From contig JAEUKH010000050.1 of NCBI GenBank assembly GCA_016792845.1, forward strand, positions 62,001 through 126,000: a stretch of DNA of 64,000 bases, in the 5' to 3' direction. A program made the translations under genes and the position numbers. The notes under the pieces were generated by a model. That model saw only the letters and a program-made list of their open reading frames with translations. It searched no databases and was not told the DNA's origin. Shown piece after piece: positions 15,330-24,161 of this stretch; position 1 is the stretch's first letter; the number at the start of each line of letters is the position of its first letter. This DNA comes from Myxococcales bacterium (GTDB lineage Bacteria; Myxococcota_A; Polyangia; Polyangiales; Ga0077539).

Positions 15330-16310
15330 ATGCCCAAGCGCAACGACTTCGCCAATCCGTTTGTGAATCCCTTCCGCGCTGGTCTCGAAGACCTTCGTCC
15401 GCTGGGCTCGCGCAGGCGCCCCGAGACGCTCCCGACCAACTGGACGGCCGAGGCGCTGGGAATGAACAGCCGACACATGATCCCGTCTCGACGCAACGGG
15501 TTCGAGTCGGCAGCGCTCTCAATGCTGCAGGTCGCACACGAAGTACGGACCACCCTCGGTCCCGTCGCGATCGACTTGATCGAGAGCGTAAACGTGATGG
15601 AGCGCGAGCACGGGGACACCTTGCGCAACATGATGCGTGCCCTCGGTCCCCACGTCGCTGACTTCGTGAAGATGGCGCAAGACTTCTGCAACATCTTCGG
15701 CCCCGCGTACCTGCGTGTTGCACCGCGGCTCGATGAGGCGTTTCGCATCGCAGAACGTCTCGTTGGTCCGTATTGCAATCTCCCTCCCGAAGAGCTGAAC
15801 CGGGTGGAATGCCGCATCATGTATCGAGCGATGTACGCCAAGGAGCAGGCCGAGCTCGAAGCGTTCACGCGAGAGTCGGTGAAGTTGCCGACTCGGTATT
15901 GGCCCTATGTCGCCCAGGCTCTCCTTGAGGGCGGCTGGAGGAAGGCGGCGAAGCCCATCCAGTACATTCGCTCGGTCGCGTATCGCATCGAGTGGTCCGT
16001 GCGGCAGGGCGACAGTGCGTTTGTTGGCGGTAGGGGCGCGAGGCTCACCTTGCTCGACGAGTCGACGCCGGACGGCATGGACCCTTCATCGGATGAAGGC
16101 TTCGACCGTGTCGAGCTGTACCACGACGTGACGAACCTCCTCGACGCCGCGCGTCTCTCTCCATCGGGGCGACTGGTGGAGCCGTACCTCTTCATCGTCG
16201 ATGATCGCGAGGACCTCGCCCATCTGAGCGGTCTACCTCCGAAGACGGTCGATGCCGGGATGCGCGACATCCAGCGCAAGCTCCAAAAGCGCCGTGGTTC
16301 CATGCGTTGA
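15330..16310 (+). CDS. Hypothetical protein with C-terminal helix-turn-helix
   Basis: The 326-residue protein has no named domain I can assign. The C-terminal ~45 residues (FIVDDREDLAHLSGLPPKTVDAG) look like a sigma region 4 or LuxR-type helix-turn-helix, and the middle (WPYVAQALLEGGW, then PIQYIRSVAYRIEWSV) has the helical, aromatic-rich look of sigma region 2. It could therefore be a very divergent sigma-like factor of the element. The ATG at 15330 was chosen over the open frame further up because upstream sequence is the divergent promoter region. Confidence 0.5.
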   Translation: MPKRNDFANPFVNPFRAGLEDLRPLGSRRRPETLPTNWTAEALGMNSRHMIPSRRNGFESAALSMLQVAHEVRTTLGPVAIDLIESVNVMEREHGDTLRNMMRALGPHVADFVKMAQDFCNIFGPAYLRVAPRLDEAFRIAERLVGPYCNLPPEELNRVECRIMYRAMYAKEQAELEAFTRESVKLPTRYWPYVAQALLEGGWRKAAKPIQYIRSVAYRIEWSVRQGDSAFVGGRGARLTLLDESTPDGMDPSSDEGFDRVELYHDVTNLLDAARLSPSGRLVEPYLFIVDDREDLAHLSGLPPKTVDAGMRDIQRKLQKRRGSMR

Positions 16311-16389
16311 GGCGCGCTGTTCGATGCCGTGACATTCTCTGGCACGCCCCTTCACCACCCCTTTCGGGCCTCGTGATACGCCCGTTGGC

Positions 16390-17202
16390 ATGGACGACGC
16401 CGCGATTGCCCGCTTCGCTTCGGCAGTGTTGGAGGATCTCGAAGCCTGTGAGGACCGCGAAGAGCGCGAGGCAGGCTACGTCCGCGCCATGCGTCACCTC
16501 GCGTCGATGGTGAAGAGCGAAGTGGAACGGCCCACGCTCGGTGCGCTGCCGGGTTTCTCCTTCATCGCAGGTGAACTCCAAGCGCCAACAGGGGAAGACC
16601 GCGAAACCCGGAATGCGGCAGCCAAGGAGTTCCCACTCACCTTCTCGCTCTTTGATGACTTTGCAGAGGTGGTCCACGCGGAAGCGCACCCGCTCCTCAA
16701 GAACGACAAGGCCCCCATCACGCGCCGCACGCGACAGCTCACGATGCTCACCTCGCACGCGCATCTCTTCTGTCAGTGGGGAGAGATCGCGAAGGCGTCC
16801 TCTTTTCTCTACGTCGCCTCGGCATCGCTCTACGCGCTTGCCGACCCCGAAGCACCCGGCACCGAGGGCGACAAGCGCAGCCGCTTGGAAGTCCTCTCGG
16901 CCATGTGCCGCGTGGGCGCCGTCGCAGCCGGGCGCGCCATTCCCATCACCGCAGCGTCCTTCGCGCGCCGTGTGACGGCTGATCTTGGCGCGATTGCTCG
17001 CGCCGCCGCGCGCCTCGAAGGGCTGCCCGAACTCGACCCCTTCTTTGACCTCCACGGTGGCGACAGCGTCCGCGGGTGGGAGCCAAGCGTGGCGCTCTTG
17101 GCTGCTGAAGAAATGGGCCGTGGGCTCAAGCGCATTCCTGCCGAGAAGCCCTCCACGCCAAGCGCCGTCGTTCCAATGCAGCGCTCGCGAAAGCGCCCGT
17201 AG
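16390..17202 (+). CDS. Hypothetical protein
   Basis: The 270-residue protein is mostly helical and alanine-rich, starting MDDAAIARFASAVLEDLEA. A histidine-containing stretch (EVVHAEAHPLLKND, then LTMLTSHAHLFCQWGEIAKA) and a TPR-like alternation of helices are visible, but no family is recognised. It follows the 326-residue gene in the same direction after 79 bases and may share its promoter. Confidence 0.55.
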   Translation: MDDAAIARFASAVLEDLEACEDREEREAGYVRAMRHLASMVKSEVERPTLGALPGFSFIAGELQAPTGEDRETRNAAAKEFPLTFSLFDDFAEVVHAEAHPLLKNDKAPITRRTRQLTMLTSHAHLFCQWGEIAKASSFLYVASASLYALADPEAPGTEGDKRSRLEVLSAMCRVGAVAAGRAIPITAASFARRVTADLGAIARAAARLEGLPELDPFFDLHGGDSVRGWEPSVALLAAEEMGRGLKRIPAEKPSTPSAVVPMQRSRKRP

Positions 17203-17210
17203 AGCGCAGC

Positions 17211-17840
17211 CTACGCCGCGTCCTCGTCGACCCCTGCGCCCTCTGCGGCGAGTACCGTGATGATGCACCCATCCCTCACCACGAGGATGATGCGCTCGTC
17301 GCGTGGGGAGACAAAGCGGGGCCTTTTCTCGCGCGGGTGGTAGCGCGCGGGGGCCGTCGCATCGCTCGCGAAGAGCCGCAAGACGGCCACCGCTTCGTCG
17401 GCTGTGAGGCCAGGATAGAACCGCTCCTGCAATCGCTCGACGGCGTGCTTCGTGGTCGACCACCGACGCGCGCCGCGCACTTCGTCCTCCAAGAGCCACA
17501 CCACGTCCCGGAAGCCCTCTGTAACCTCGCCAAGGAAGCGGCGCGCGTCGCCTTGGTTCATCACCGCACAGGCGTCCATGAGGGCCGAGAGCGTGGCCTC
17601 GGCCAAGAGGAGGCGACCCACAGGCGGCGCGACGAAACGCGGCGGTGCCTTCTCGTCGACGCCCGACTCCGCCATCACCCGGTCAAGCTCGTTTCGCCAC
17701 GCGACGTGGGCGCGACTCTCGACAGGCCAGTGCTTCTGTGCGTCGGCGAGCGACTCGTAGAGCGCCACCGTGGCGGGGGTCTGAAGCGAGAGCGTGGTCA
17801 CCGTGCCCGCTACGCGCAGCCAATGTCCGAGGGCCGTCAC
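17211..17840 (-). CDS. Hypothetical protein with toxin-like C-terminal fold
   Basis: The 209-residue protein has a helical N-terminal half and a C-terminal ~75-residue region (KHAVERLQERFYPGLT, then ARYHPREKRPRFVSP, then RIILVVRDGCIITVL) whose helix-strand order resembles small RelE-like or DUF4258 proteins. That similarity is by eye only. It is the last gene of the helicase operon, with its ATG overlapping the previous stop. Confidence 0.5.
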   Translation of the reverse strand: MTALGHWLRVAGTVTTLSLQTPATVALYESLADAQKHWPVESRAHVAWRNELDRVMAESGVDEKAPPRFVAPPVGRLLLAEATLSALMDACAVMNQGDARRFLGEVTEGFRDVVWLLEDEVRGARRWSTTKHAVERLQERFYPGLTADEAVAVLRLFASDATAPARYHPREKRPRFVSPRDERIILVVRDGCIITVLAAEGAGVDEDAA

Positions 17841-18310
17841 GCGCCACCTTCCCCTGCGAGGGCCGCGTCGAGGGCGTCGGGCTCGGGCTTCTTCGCTGGC
17901 CCCGCGAAGAGTTCGCCCTGGCCCTGTGCGTGGTGACGGTGCGTGTCGATGGCGCGGCGAGCACGCTCACGGAAGCGGTCACGCTCAAGCCGCCCGATGC
18001 ATGCCGCGAGGTGGGTTGCACGCTCGGTGCCGGCCGCGGTCAGGCGGAAGGTGTGCCCCGGCGCCATCCCGTTGGCCGTTGGCACCTGGGGCTGCTCGAC
18101 GAGGCCCGAAGTGAGGAGCGGCGCGAGGCCACGCTCGACCACCGTGAGCGAGCAAGGGTGGTCGTAGCCGGGGAGTCCACAGGCCGTGGGTGCGAGGGCG
18201 AAAGCACCGATGATGACCTCGCTTCGCGTGAGGGCTGAGGGCGAGTCGAGAAGCGTGAGGAGCACCGCGAGAGGAACCTTCGTCTCGAACGGCTTCAGCG
18301 TGGATGCCAT
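17837..18310 (-). CDS. Hypothetical protein, possible winged helix
   Basis: The 157-residue protein begins MASTLKPFETKVPLAVLL and continues with LTRSEVIIGAFAL and SLTVVERGLAPLLTSGLVE, reading like a winged-helix domain in which a recognition helix is followed by a glycine turn. The tail is basic (RRAIDTHRHHAQGQG). It lies between the DnaB gene and the last gene of the operon. Confidence 0.5.
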   Translation of the reverse strand: MASTLKPFETKVPLAVLLTLLDSPSALTRSEVIIGAFALAPTACGLPGYDHPCSLTVVERGLAPLLTSGLVEQPQVPTANGMAPGHTFRLTAAGTERATHLAACIGRLERDRFRERARRAIDTHRHHAQGQGELFAGPAKKPEPDALDAALAGEGGA

Positions 18311-18359
18311 GCTGCCACGCTCGCCGAGAGGGCTTACGGGGCGAGAGGATCGCGCACCG

Positions 18360-19892
18360 TCACCAGGTTTCGCCGGGCTCGCCCTCGGGCTCGTTGTCGG
18401 GTGTCCACGGTGGTCCCGCAGAGGTCGTGGAGGTGAGCGTGGGGAGCACGGGGCTCTCGCCATCGCGCGCCTCGAAGCGCTGCCACGCGCGTCGGAAGAC
18501 GCATGGTGCTCGGAACACGCGACCGCCGCGTCGCTTCGGGCAGAGAATCCACGCAGGCGTGAGGGGCGGTAGCTCTTGGTGGATGTCCTCCTCTTCGTCG
18601 TCAGAGCCTTTCTTGCCAGCCTTGTTTTTGTCGGCCTTGTCCATGAGCGGCTGCCAAGGCATGAGTACGATGTCGGCGTCCTGCTCGATGCTTCCCGACT
18701 CGCGGAGGTCACTGAGACTTGGCGCGCGTTGGTCTTTGACGTTGCCGCGGTTGAGCTGCGCAATCAGCACGATGATGAGGCCAATCTCCATCGAGAGCGC
18801 CTTGAGCGCCCGGGTGATTTCGCCCACACGCACACGCAGGTCTTCGGGCTCGCCGGGGCCGCGCGGGATGAGCGTGAGGTAGTCGATGAAGACTGCTTTG
18901 ATGCCGCGCCGCTGCTTGTCGCGCCGGATGGCGGCGACGATCTTCGCGAGGGTAAAGCGCGTGTCGTCCGTGATGTGGAGGGGCCATTTTGACACCTCTT
19001 CGACGGCTTGAAAGAGTCCCTGGATGTCGTCGGGGGTGAGACGCGACTCGCGATAGGCCGACTGGTCAACGCCGCGAAGCTGCGCCGCGAAACACAGCAC
19101 CATCTCGTCGCGCGGCGCCTCGAACGAAAACCAGAGGACGGCTTCCCCGGCCTGCGCGTAGCCAGTGGCGATCTGCATGGCGAGGCTCGTCTTGCCTTGG
19201 CCTGGTCTACCGCCGATGATGATGAGCCTGCCGAGGTTCACCGCGCGGAGGTGCGCGTCGAGCCAGAAGAGCCGCGTGCGGAGGATACGGAGGGCCATCG
19301 CCGTGAGGTCTTCGCCCATCTCCACAACCACCATCGCGGCCTCGCCAATGGGCGCGATCGACGCCCCGAGGTCCACCCGTGCACCAAGTGCCGTGTCGAC
19401 CCGCGCGAGCCCTGCGCGCACCTCGTCGACGCTCCCGCCGCGCGCGCACACGTCGATGACGCCCGCCGCTGCGAGTGCCCCGCCGCGGCGCGCAGCGCAC
19501 CCAGCAACGGCCTCGGCGTGAGCGACGGCACCCGCGGACGAGAGGAGCCCCTCGGTGAGCCGCATGAGGTACGGGAGGCCCCCCACGGCGTCGAGGCGAC
19601 GCCCCTCGCGGAGGCGATCGCTCACGGTGAGGAAGTCCACCGCTCGCCCGTCCTTGTGGAGCGCCTCGATCGCTCGGTGGATGTCGGCGTGCGCGTGATC
19701 GGCGTAGTCCTCGGCCGTGAGGACAGCGATCACGCCGTCAATGACGGTGGGGTCGAGGAGCATGGCGCCGAGCGTGGCGCGCTCCATCGCAGGGTCGTGG
19801 CTCCAGGCGGGGGCTTCCTCGTCGCCGATGCCTTCGAGGCGCGTGACGGAGGCGGCGGCGAGCTGGCGGATGGTGTCGGGGTGTCGACTCAT
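18360..19892 (-). CDS. dnaB: Replicative DNA helicase (DnaB type)
   Basis: The 510-residue protein is a complete DnaB helicase, the hexameric ring that unwinds the fork and recruits primase. The N-terminal domain has the usual PAMERATLGAMLLDPT start; the RecA-like motor has Walker A GGRPGQGKTS at residues 227-236, Walker B in AVFIDYLTLI, and LIAQLNRGNV followed by SDLRESGSIEQDADIV. The C terminus has an extra ~60 residues, partly Pro/Thr-rich, beyond typical DnaB. The start at 19892 (MSRHPDT) was chosen; an ATG at 19925 would add 11 residues. Together with the element's own DnaG it makes an independent primosome. Confidence 0.93.
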   Translation of the reverse strand: MSRHPDTIRQLAAASVTRLEGIGDEEAPAWSHDPAMERATLGAMLLDPTVIDGVIAVLTAEDYADHAHADIHRAIEALHKDGRAVDFLTVSDRLREGRRLDAVGGLPYLMRLTEGLLSSAGAVAHAEAVAGCAARRGGALAAAGVIDVCARGGSVDEVRAGLARVDTALGARVDLGASIAPIGEAAMVVVEMGEDLTAMALRILRTRLFWLDAHLRAVNLGRLIIIGGRPGQGKTSLAMQIATGYAQAGEAVLWFSFEAPRDEMVLCFAAQLRGVDQSAYRESRLTPDDIQGLFQAVEEVSKWPLHITDDTRFTLAKIVAAIRRDKQRRGIKAVFIDYLTLIPRGPGEPEDLRVRVGEITRALKALSMEIGLIIVLIAQLNRGNVKDQRAPSLSDLRESGSIEQDADIVLMPWQPLMDKADKNKAGKKGSDDEEEDIHQELPPLTPAWILCPKRRGGRVFRAPCVFRRAWQRFEARDGESPVLPTLTSTTSAGPPWTPDNEPEGEPGETW

Positions 19893-20413
19893 GGCGCCGA
19901 CGGTCGCCGCCGCGTGGCCTCCCAACCGAAGATCACGCCCCGTAGCCGCCGCTCACTCAAAGCCTCGGCGCCGACTCTCGCTCGCGTTGCACCTCCCTCT
20001 CTCCCTCTCTCGCGAGGGAGGGCTTCACCAACACTCCCGCGCTCCGTGAGGAGTGGAGATGCTTACTGCTATTGCTACTGAAGATGGCTTCGGGGTGGCC
20101 TTCGCCGGGGGCTTCGGTGGCCCCTTCGTGGTGCCCTTCTCTCACCCCTTCGACGCGGGCTTCGCGCGAGGCTTCCACCTGCCCTCCGGGCGAGGCTTGG
20201 CGGGGGCTTCGCGGCGACCTTGGCGCAGCCCTTCAACGCCACCTCGGGCCCCGCGCGAAGGCGCCAACGTCGCCGACTGAGCGAGGTCGTTGGCGACAAG
20301 CCATGCGGCTCGCGCCGGGGGTGGTCGCGGTTGGACGACGGGCGTGTGCTGTGGGTTGTGGTGAAGGCGAGCGAGGCGGTGGGCGGGACGCGCGGGGATG
20401 CGCCCGGGAGGGG
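19893..20413. other. 521-base gap with a lysine/proline/alanine-rich coding remnant
   Basis: No intact gene is supported. On the minus strand, stretches such as KPRPEGRWKPRAKPASKG and, after an in-frame stop, KGPPKPPAKATPKPSS appear, with a related AAKPPP run in another frame. These look like fragments of a basic, histone H1-like protein broken by indels. A plus-strand frame from the ATG at 20059 (73 codons, GAGGAG upstream) reads as the antisense of this region and is not preferred. A 20-base near-palindrome around TCGCGA lies at 20003-20022. The block sits between the initiator-like and dnaB genes. Confidence 0.35.
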
Positions 20414-22189
20414 CTACGCGGCGGCGGGAGACGCGGCCTGCGAAGTACGCCGCGCTTCCATTGACTGACGGAACTCCCGCATCGTGGAGGTGAGTTCCTC
20501 CTGCGAGAGAACCCTCTCCTCGGCCTTCACGGGCGGCGGTCGATCGGGCGTAGGTGCGGGTCGCTGGGCCTCGGCGCGGCGCCACTCAAACGCTTCGAGA
20601 AGGAGACGCGCGAGGAGGCCGTTGCCGCTCGATGCGATGGCAAAAAGCGAGAGGCTTTTGCCCTCGCCCTCCCACCAGTCTTTTGTGTCGCCGTGCGCCT
20701 TCGGATCGGCGAGGAAGCGGCAGAGGGTCTCCATGCGAGCGCGGGTGACGACCTTCTGCTCGTCGTGGGCAAACGCCGCGAGCTCGTCGCGGAGCGCGAG
20801 GTGGAGCTTGGGGCTTCCGAGGCTGCAGCGGCTTCGGCTCCAGACGCGCGAGCCAAGGTGCGACGCCGTGAGGTGCTCGCGGAAGAGCTGCTGCACCTCC
20901 AGCGGCTCGACCTGTACCTGCGCCTGCGGCGAGGGCCCTGGCGCGGACTCGGTCGGCGTTGGCGCCGCGGCCCCTACGACTGGCGTCTCCGTGGCGACGG
21001 CCAACGTCTCGGGCGATGGGCACTCGCACGCACTGGGCTTTACCTCTGGCGTGACCGCGATACGCGGCGCGGGAGGCGGTGAGGCTTGCGGTGGTGGCGC
21101 TGCAACGGGCGATGGCACTGCGCGGAGGTGCGCGTCGCGCTCACCGAGAAACGCCGCAGTCGGCAGGGCCCCAAGCGCGCGGATCGTCCTGGGGCCGACG
21201 GGAAAACTGCCGAGGCTCCACGCGGCGCCGTAGCGCTCCAGAAACACCGCAAGAAACGGCGTACTTCGCAATCGGTCGAGGCGCGCCATCACGCCCTTCC
21301 ACGCGGGGGATTCGCGCTTCAGCTCGGGTTGGTACTGCCACGCGGCCATCTCACGCACCCACACCCAGCCCTCAATCCGCTCGGCAAACCCCGTGCGCTC
21401 CACGAGCGCAAGAAGCCGCTCGGCTTCACTCACGGTGAGGCCCGTGTCCTTCGCAACGGTGGTCACATCGAGCGGGTAGAGCCCGAGGCTTTGCGACGAC
21501 GGCCCGGACACGAGGTAGACCGCGAGCGCGATGGCGGCGAGGCCCCCAGCCTGCAGGAGCGCATCCCCCGTCTCTCCCCACCAGAGCTTTGACGAGAGAG
21601 AGCGCCACTCGCCCGGCTCCTCGTAGCGAAACGGCGTCTCGCCCTCGGGGGCTTTAGCGCGGGTGCGCGGTGGCGCCTTCGGGCGCGCCTCGGCGACGTG
21701 CGGGGGAAGGGGCCACACGCCGCCCGTCTCCTGCCAGTCCTCCACGTTGCGTGCGGTGAGCTGGACGGCGTCGCCGAGCGCGTAGGCGTCCCGGTAGCGC
21801 GCAAGCCAGCCCGCAAGGTGTGGGTGCGTCGACTGGGCGGCGAGGTGCGCCAGCACCCCTTTCCAGCGGTTGTCCGTCGGTTTGAGCATCTCGGCGTACT
21901 GCCACGCGGCCATCTCACGAACGAACACGGCTTGGCGCTTCTCGTCGAAGTGACAAAAGCCCACGCGGCAAAGGACGCCCATCGCCTCGCGCGCTTCGCC
22001 TTCGGAGAGGTCGGTCTCACGCGCGATCGTGGCAAGCGGCACGCGGAAGAGGCCGAGCTCGTTACTGCTGCCCGACGAGAGGAGGTAGAGCGCGAGGCCC
22101 ATCGCAACGAGTCCTCCTTCGCGAAGGATTGCGCGGCCCGTCTCGCCCGTCCAAAGCCTCGCGGAGATGCGCCGTAGGGTTCGCTTCAC
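20414..22189 (-). CDS. Putative replication initiator with a tandemly duplicated winged-helix domain
   Basis: The 591-residue protein contains the same ~135-residue domain twice. Copy 1 (about residues 7-140) has LWTGETGRAIL, LALYLLSSGSSNELGLFRV and VREMAAWQYAEML; copy 2 (about 195-325) has LWWGETGDALL, LAVYLVSGPSSQSLGLYPL and VREMAAWQYQPEL. Each resembles the winged-helix region of phage replisome organisers, which load DnaB at the origin. A long Pro/Ala linker and a helical C-terminal domain follow. The GTG at 22189 overlaps the upstream stop (GTGA). Position directly before dnaB supports an initiator or loader role; this is inference, since no exact family was identified. Confidence 0.6.
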   Translation of the reverse strand: MKRTLRRISARLWTGETGRAILREGGLVAMGLALYLLSSGSSNELGLFRVPLATIARETDLSEGEAREAMGVLCRVGFCHFDEKRQAVFVREMAAWQYAEMLKPTDNRWKGVLAHLAAQSTHPHLAGWLARYRDAYALGDAVQLTARNVEDWQETGGVWPLPPHVAEARPKAPPRTRAKAPEGETPFRYEEPGEWRSLSSKLWWGETGDALLQAGGLAAIALAVYLVSGPSSQSLGLYPLDVTTVAKDTGLTVSEAERLLALVERTGFAERIEGWVWVREMAAWQYQPELKRESPAWKGVMARLDRLRSTPFLAVFLERYGAAWSLGSFPVGPRTIRALGALPTAAFLGERDAHLRAVPSPVAAPPPQASPPPAPRIAVTPEVKPSACECPSPETLAVATETPVVGAAAPTPTESAPGPSPQAQVQVEPLEVQQLFREHLTASHLGSRVWSRSRCSLGSPKLHLALRDELAAFAHDEQKVVTRARMETLCRFLADPKAHGDTKDWWEGEGKSLSLFAIASSGNGLLARLLLEAFEWRRAEAQRPAPTPDRPPPVKAEERVLSQEELTSTMREFRQSMEARRTSQAASPAAA

Positions 22190-23982
22190 GCAGCCACCGT
22201 CTTCGCCATGGTCGTCGTGTCTCCGCCAAAGAGAGTGAGTTGTCGGTCGCGTTTCGCGAGGCGCCTCGCGCCCAGAGCCCGCGCCTTCTCGAACTCGTTG
22301 AGAGCAGCCCTCGCGGCGTCCACGGTCGCGCGGGGCGCGCGGCACCGAGGCTCAATAAGATCCGCCCGAAGGAGCGCCGCGCGGAGCGCCTTCGCGTTGG
22401 TGGTGAGCGTGGTGACAAGCTCTGCGAAGGGCCGCTCGGGCGCGGTGCCCTCGTGGAGAGAGAGCGCCGTGAGGAGGGACTCGGCCTTACCGGGGAGGAG
22501 CCGCATTCCCTTGGTGATCTCTCCCAAGACCATCGCTCGCGCAAAACGCTCCCCGCTTGCACCAAGGCGACGACGGGCCGCGGTCTGGCTCTCTCCGCGA
22601 GAGCGTACCTTCTCCTCATGGCGCGCACGCCGCTCGGCGGCGACGGCTTCGGCGTGAAGCTGGAGGGCCTGGTCGATGTCTTCGGTGCGGTACCAGCGGT
22701 GCCCGCGGGACAGGGCAGCGAGCGCGAAGGTCATCCCGACGCCTTCCGCCATCACAGGCGCTTCGGGGAGGCTCTCCGCCTCGATGTCGGCCTGTGCGTC
22801 TTCGAGCGTCTCGCCCTCGTCTTCGCGGAGCCACTTGCGCGCGGCGCCCGTTCCAAGCGGCACGCGCGGGGCCGCGTCAGCCGCGAGCATCCCAGCACGC
22901 GCAAGCGCCGCATTGACCTGCGTGCGACTGATCTTCCGGGCCTTGGCAGCCTCGCCCGCCGTCTCGCGCGCATGGACGAGAACACCGTCGACACGCCACC
23001 CCGAGCGACGGAGGTCATTGCGACGGATCGCCTGCGAGACCTGATCGGGGTCGACCTGCGTGCGCGGTGATGAGCGGCCCTCGCCCTTCTTCCCCGCTGC
23101 GAGGACACGCGCCATCGCCTCTTCGTCGGTGAGCGTGCCTCGGAGGTCGCCCCATGCTGCGAGCGCAAGGCGCGCCTCGGCATCGGTGAGCGCATCTCCG
23201 CGCTTCGCGCCATCGGTGATGAGCCGCGTGATGGCGATGGCGTTCGATCGCTCGTGCGTCTCGTGGACGCGCACCTCGGCGTCGCCCATCGACAGCCCGA
23301 ACGCTTCCATGAGCGACGCCACCTCACGCGCCACCGCCGCCTCGCGGCGCGCCTGGAGCGAACGCGCACCCGCGGCGAGGCTCCGCTTTGAGCGTGCGCG
23401 GCATTGCGCGCGGCGCGGGTGGGCGTGAATCTCAACGCCCTCCTCGGTGAGGATGCGGCGCAGCTCGCGGAGCGTGAGGCCCTCGTCTTCGGCAGCCTGC
23501 GTGAGGCTCACAAACCCCTGCTGAAGCCCGAGCTGAAGCCCGAGCCCGAGGGCGTGGCGCTTGATCGCCTCCCACGACCGGCCCGGAAACGCCTCGCACA
23601 CCTGGCGCCGCGCAAACTCGGGCCAGATGCGCGTGAGGTGAAGGTCGTCGGCCTCGGTCCACGGAGCGGGCTCGACGATGGGGGCGCCAAGCGCACGAGC
23701 ACGCGCGTTGACCTCGGCGACCGTCGTGTGGTGGCGACGAGCGAGGGTACGGCGGCGGTCGCGGTCGAGGGCGCGCCCCGGCGCGAGGAGGGCAGCGTCG
23801 AGGGCGGAGCCGGGGGTGACGGGGGCCACCTCTCGGGCGGAGCCGGGGGTGACGGGGGCCACCTCTCGGGCGGCCTCCGGGTCACTTGGAGGCCCCGCAA
23901 AAGTCAGCGGCCTAGCAATGACTGACAGTGATTCAGCACTTGTCAAGGCATGCGAAATCCCTAGCCCCTCTGCGTGCGTCAT
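22186..23982 (-). CDS. Large multi-helix-turn-helix DNA-binding protein
   Basis: The 598-residue protein contains several apparent DNA-binding units: a Myb/GcrA-like one (APWTEADDLHLTRIWPEF, then GRSWEAIKRHAL, about residues 108-150), a MerR-like one (FVSLTQAAEDEGLTLRELRR, about 157-180), and another around residue 345 (AAKARKISRTQVNAALARAG). The N-terminal ~70 residues hold a protein repeat from two 33-base DNA repeats. It is the first gene of the helicase operon and is transcribed divergently from the repressor gene, so it is probably the main target of that repressor. It may be a master activator or an origin-binding protein. Confidence 0.55.
   Translation of the reverse strand: MTHAEGLGISHALTSAESLSVIARPLTFAGPPSDPEAAREVAPVTPGSAREVAPVTPGSALDAALLAPGRALDRDRRRTLARRHHTTVAEVNARARALGAPIVEPAPWTEADDLHLTRIWPEFARRQVCEAFPGRSWEAIKRHALGLGLQLGLQQGFVSLTQAAEDEGLTLRELRRILTEEGVEIHAHPRRAQCRARSKRSLAAGARSLQARREAAVAREVASLMEAFGLSMGDAEVRVHETHERSNAIAITRLITDGAKRGDALTDAEARLALAAWGDLRGTLTDEEAMARVLAAGKKGEGRSSPRTQVDPDQVSQAIRRNDLRRSGWRVDGVLVHARETAGEAAKARKISRTQVNAALARAGMLAADAAPRVPLGTGAARKWLREDEGETLEDAQADIEAESLPEAPVMAEGVGMTFALAALSRGHRWYRTEDIDQALQLHAEAVAAERRARHEEKVRSRGESQTAARRRLGASGERFARAMVLGEITKGMRLLPGKAESLLTALSLHEGTAPERPFAELVTTLTTNAKALRAALLRADLIEPRCRAPRATVDAARAALNEFEKARALGARRLAKRDRQLTLFGGDTTTMAKTVAA
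23802..23867. repeat. Two identical 33-base tandem repeats inside a coding region
   Basis: Units at 23802-23834 and 23835-23867 appear identical and are followed by the first 6 bases of a third. They encode a duplicated EVAPVTPGSA-type segment near the N terminus of the multi-helix-turn-helix protein. The unit length is a multiple of three, so copy-number change keeps the frame. Confidence 0.75.
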
Positions 23983-24161
23983 GATGCTCGACTCTCGTTC
24001 GTGAAGAAGCCAACGAATGCCGGGGCATCCCCCGACGTAGAACAGGACACGACGCGAAATGCAGGCGAAGAGCCTGTTTCGGCCTGATGATGGTCGACTA
24101 TCAGTGTGTGACTGTCACTGTCAAGTCAGGTTCGCGAATCGCCTAACAAGCGGGGCTGGCG
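23983..24161. promoter_or_regulatory. Divergent control region between repressor and replication operon
   Basis: This 179-base gap separates the start of the minus-strand replication operon (23982) from the plus-strand repressor (24162). It contains repeated TGTCA/TGACA half-sites, for example in GTGACTGTCACTGTCAAGTC near 24107-24130, with more just outside (ACTGACAGTGATTCAG near 23920, TACAGTCAGG near 24169). Such repeated short inverted motifs between a repressor and its divergent operon are typical of CI-type operators. Exact operators and promoters could not be fixed. Confidence 0.5.

Noticed and set aside
20059..20280. Small plus-strand Gly/Phe-rich gene with GAGGAG upstream
   Set aside because: It reads as the antisense of the Lys/Pro-rich remnant and has an unnatural composition; support is only the ribosome-like site.
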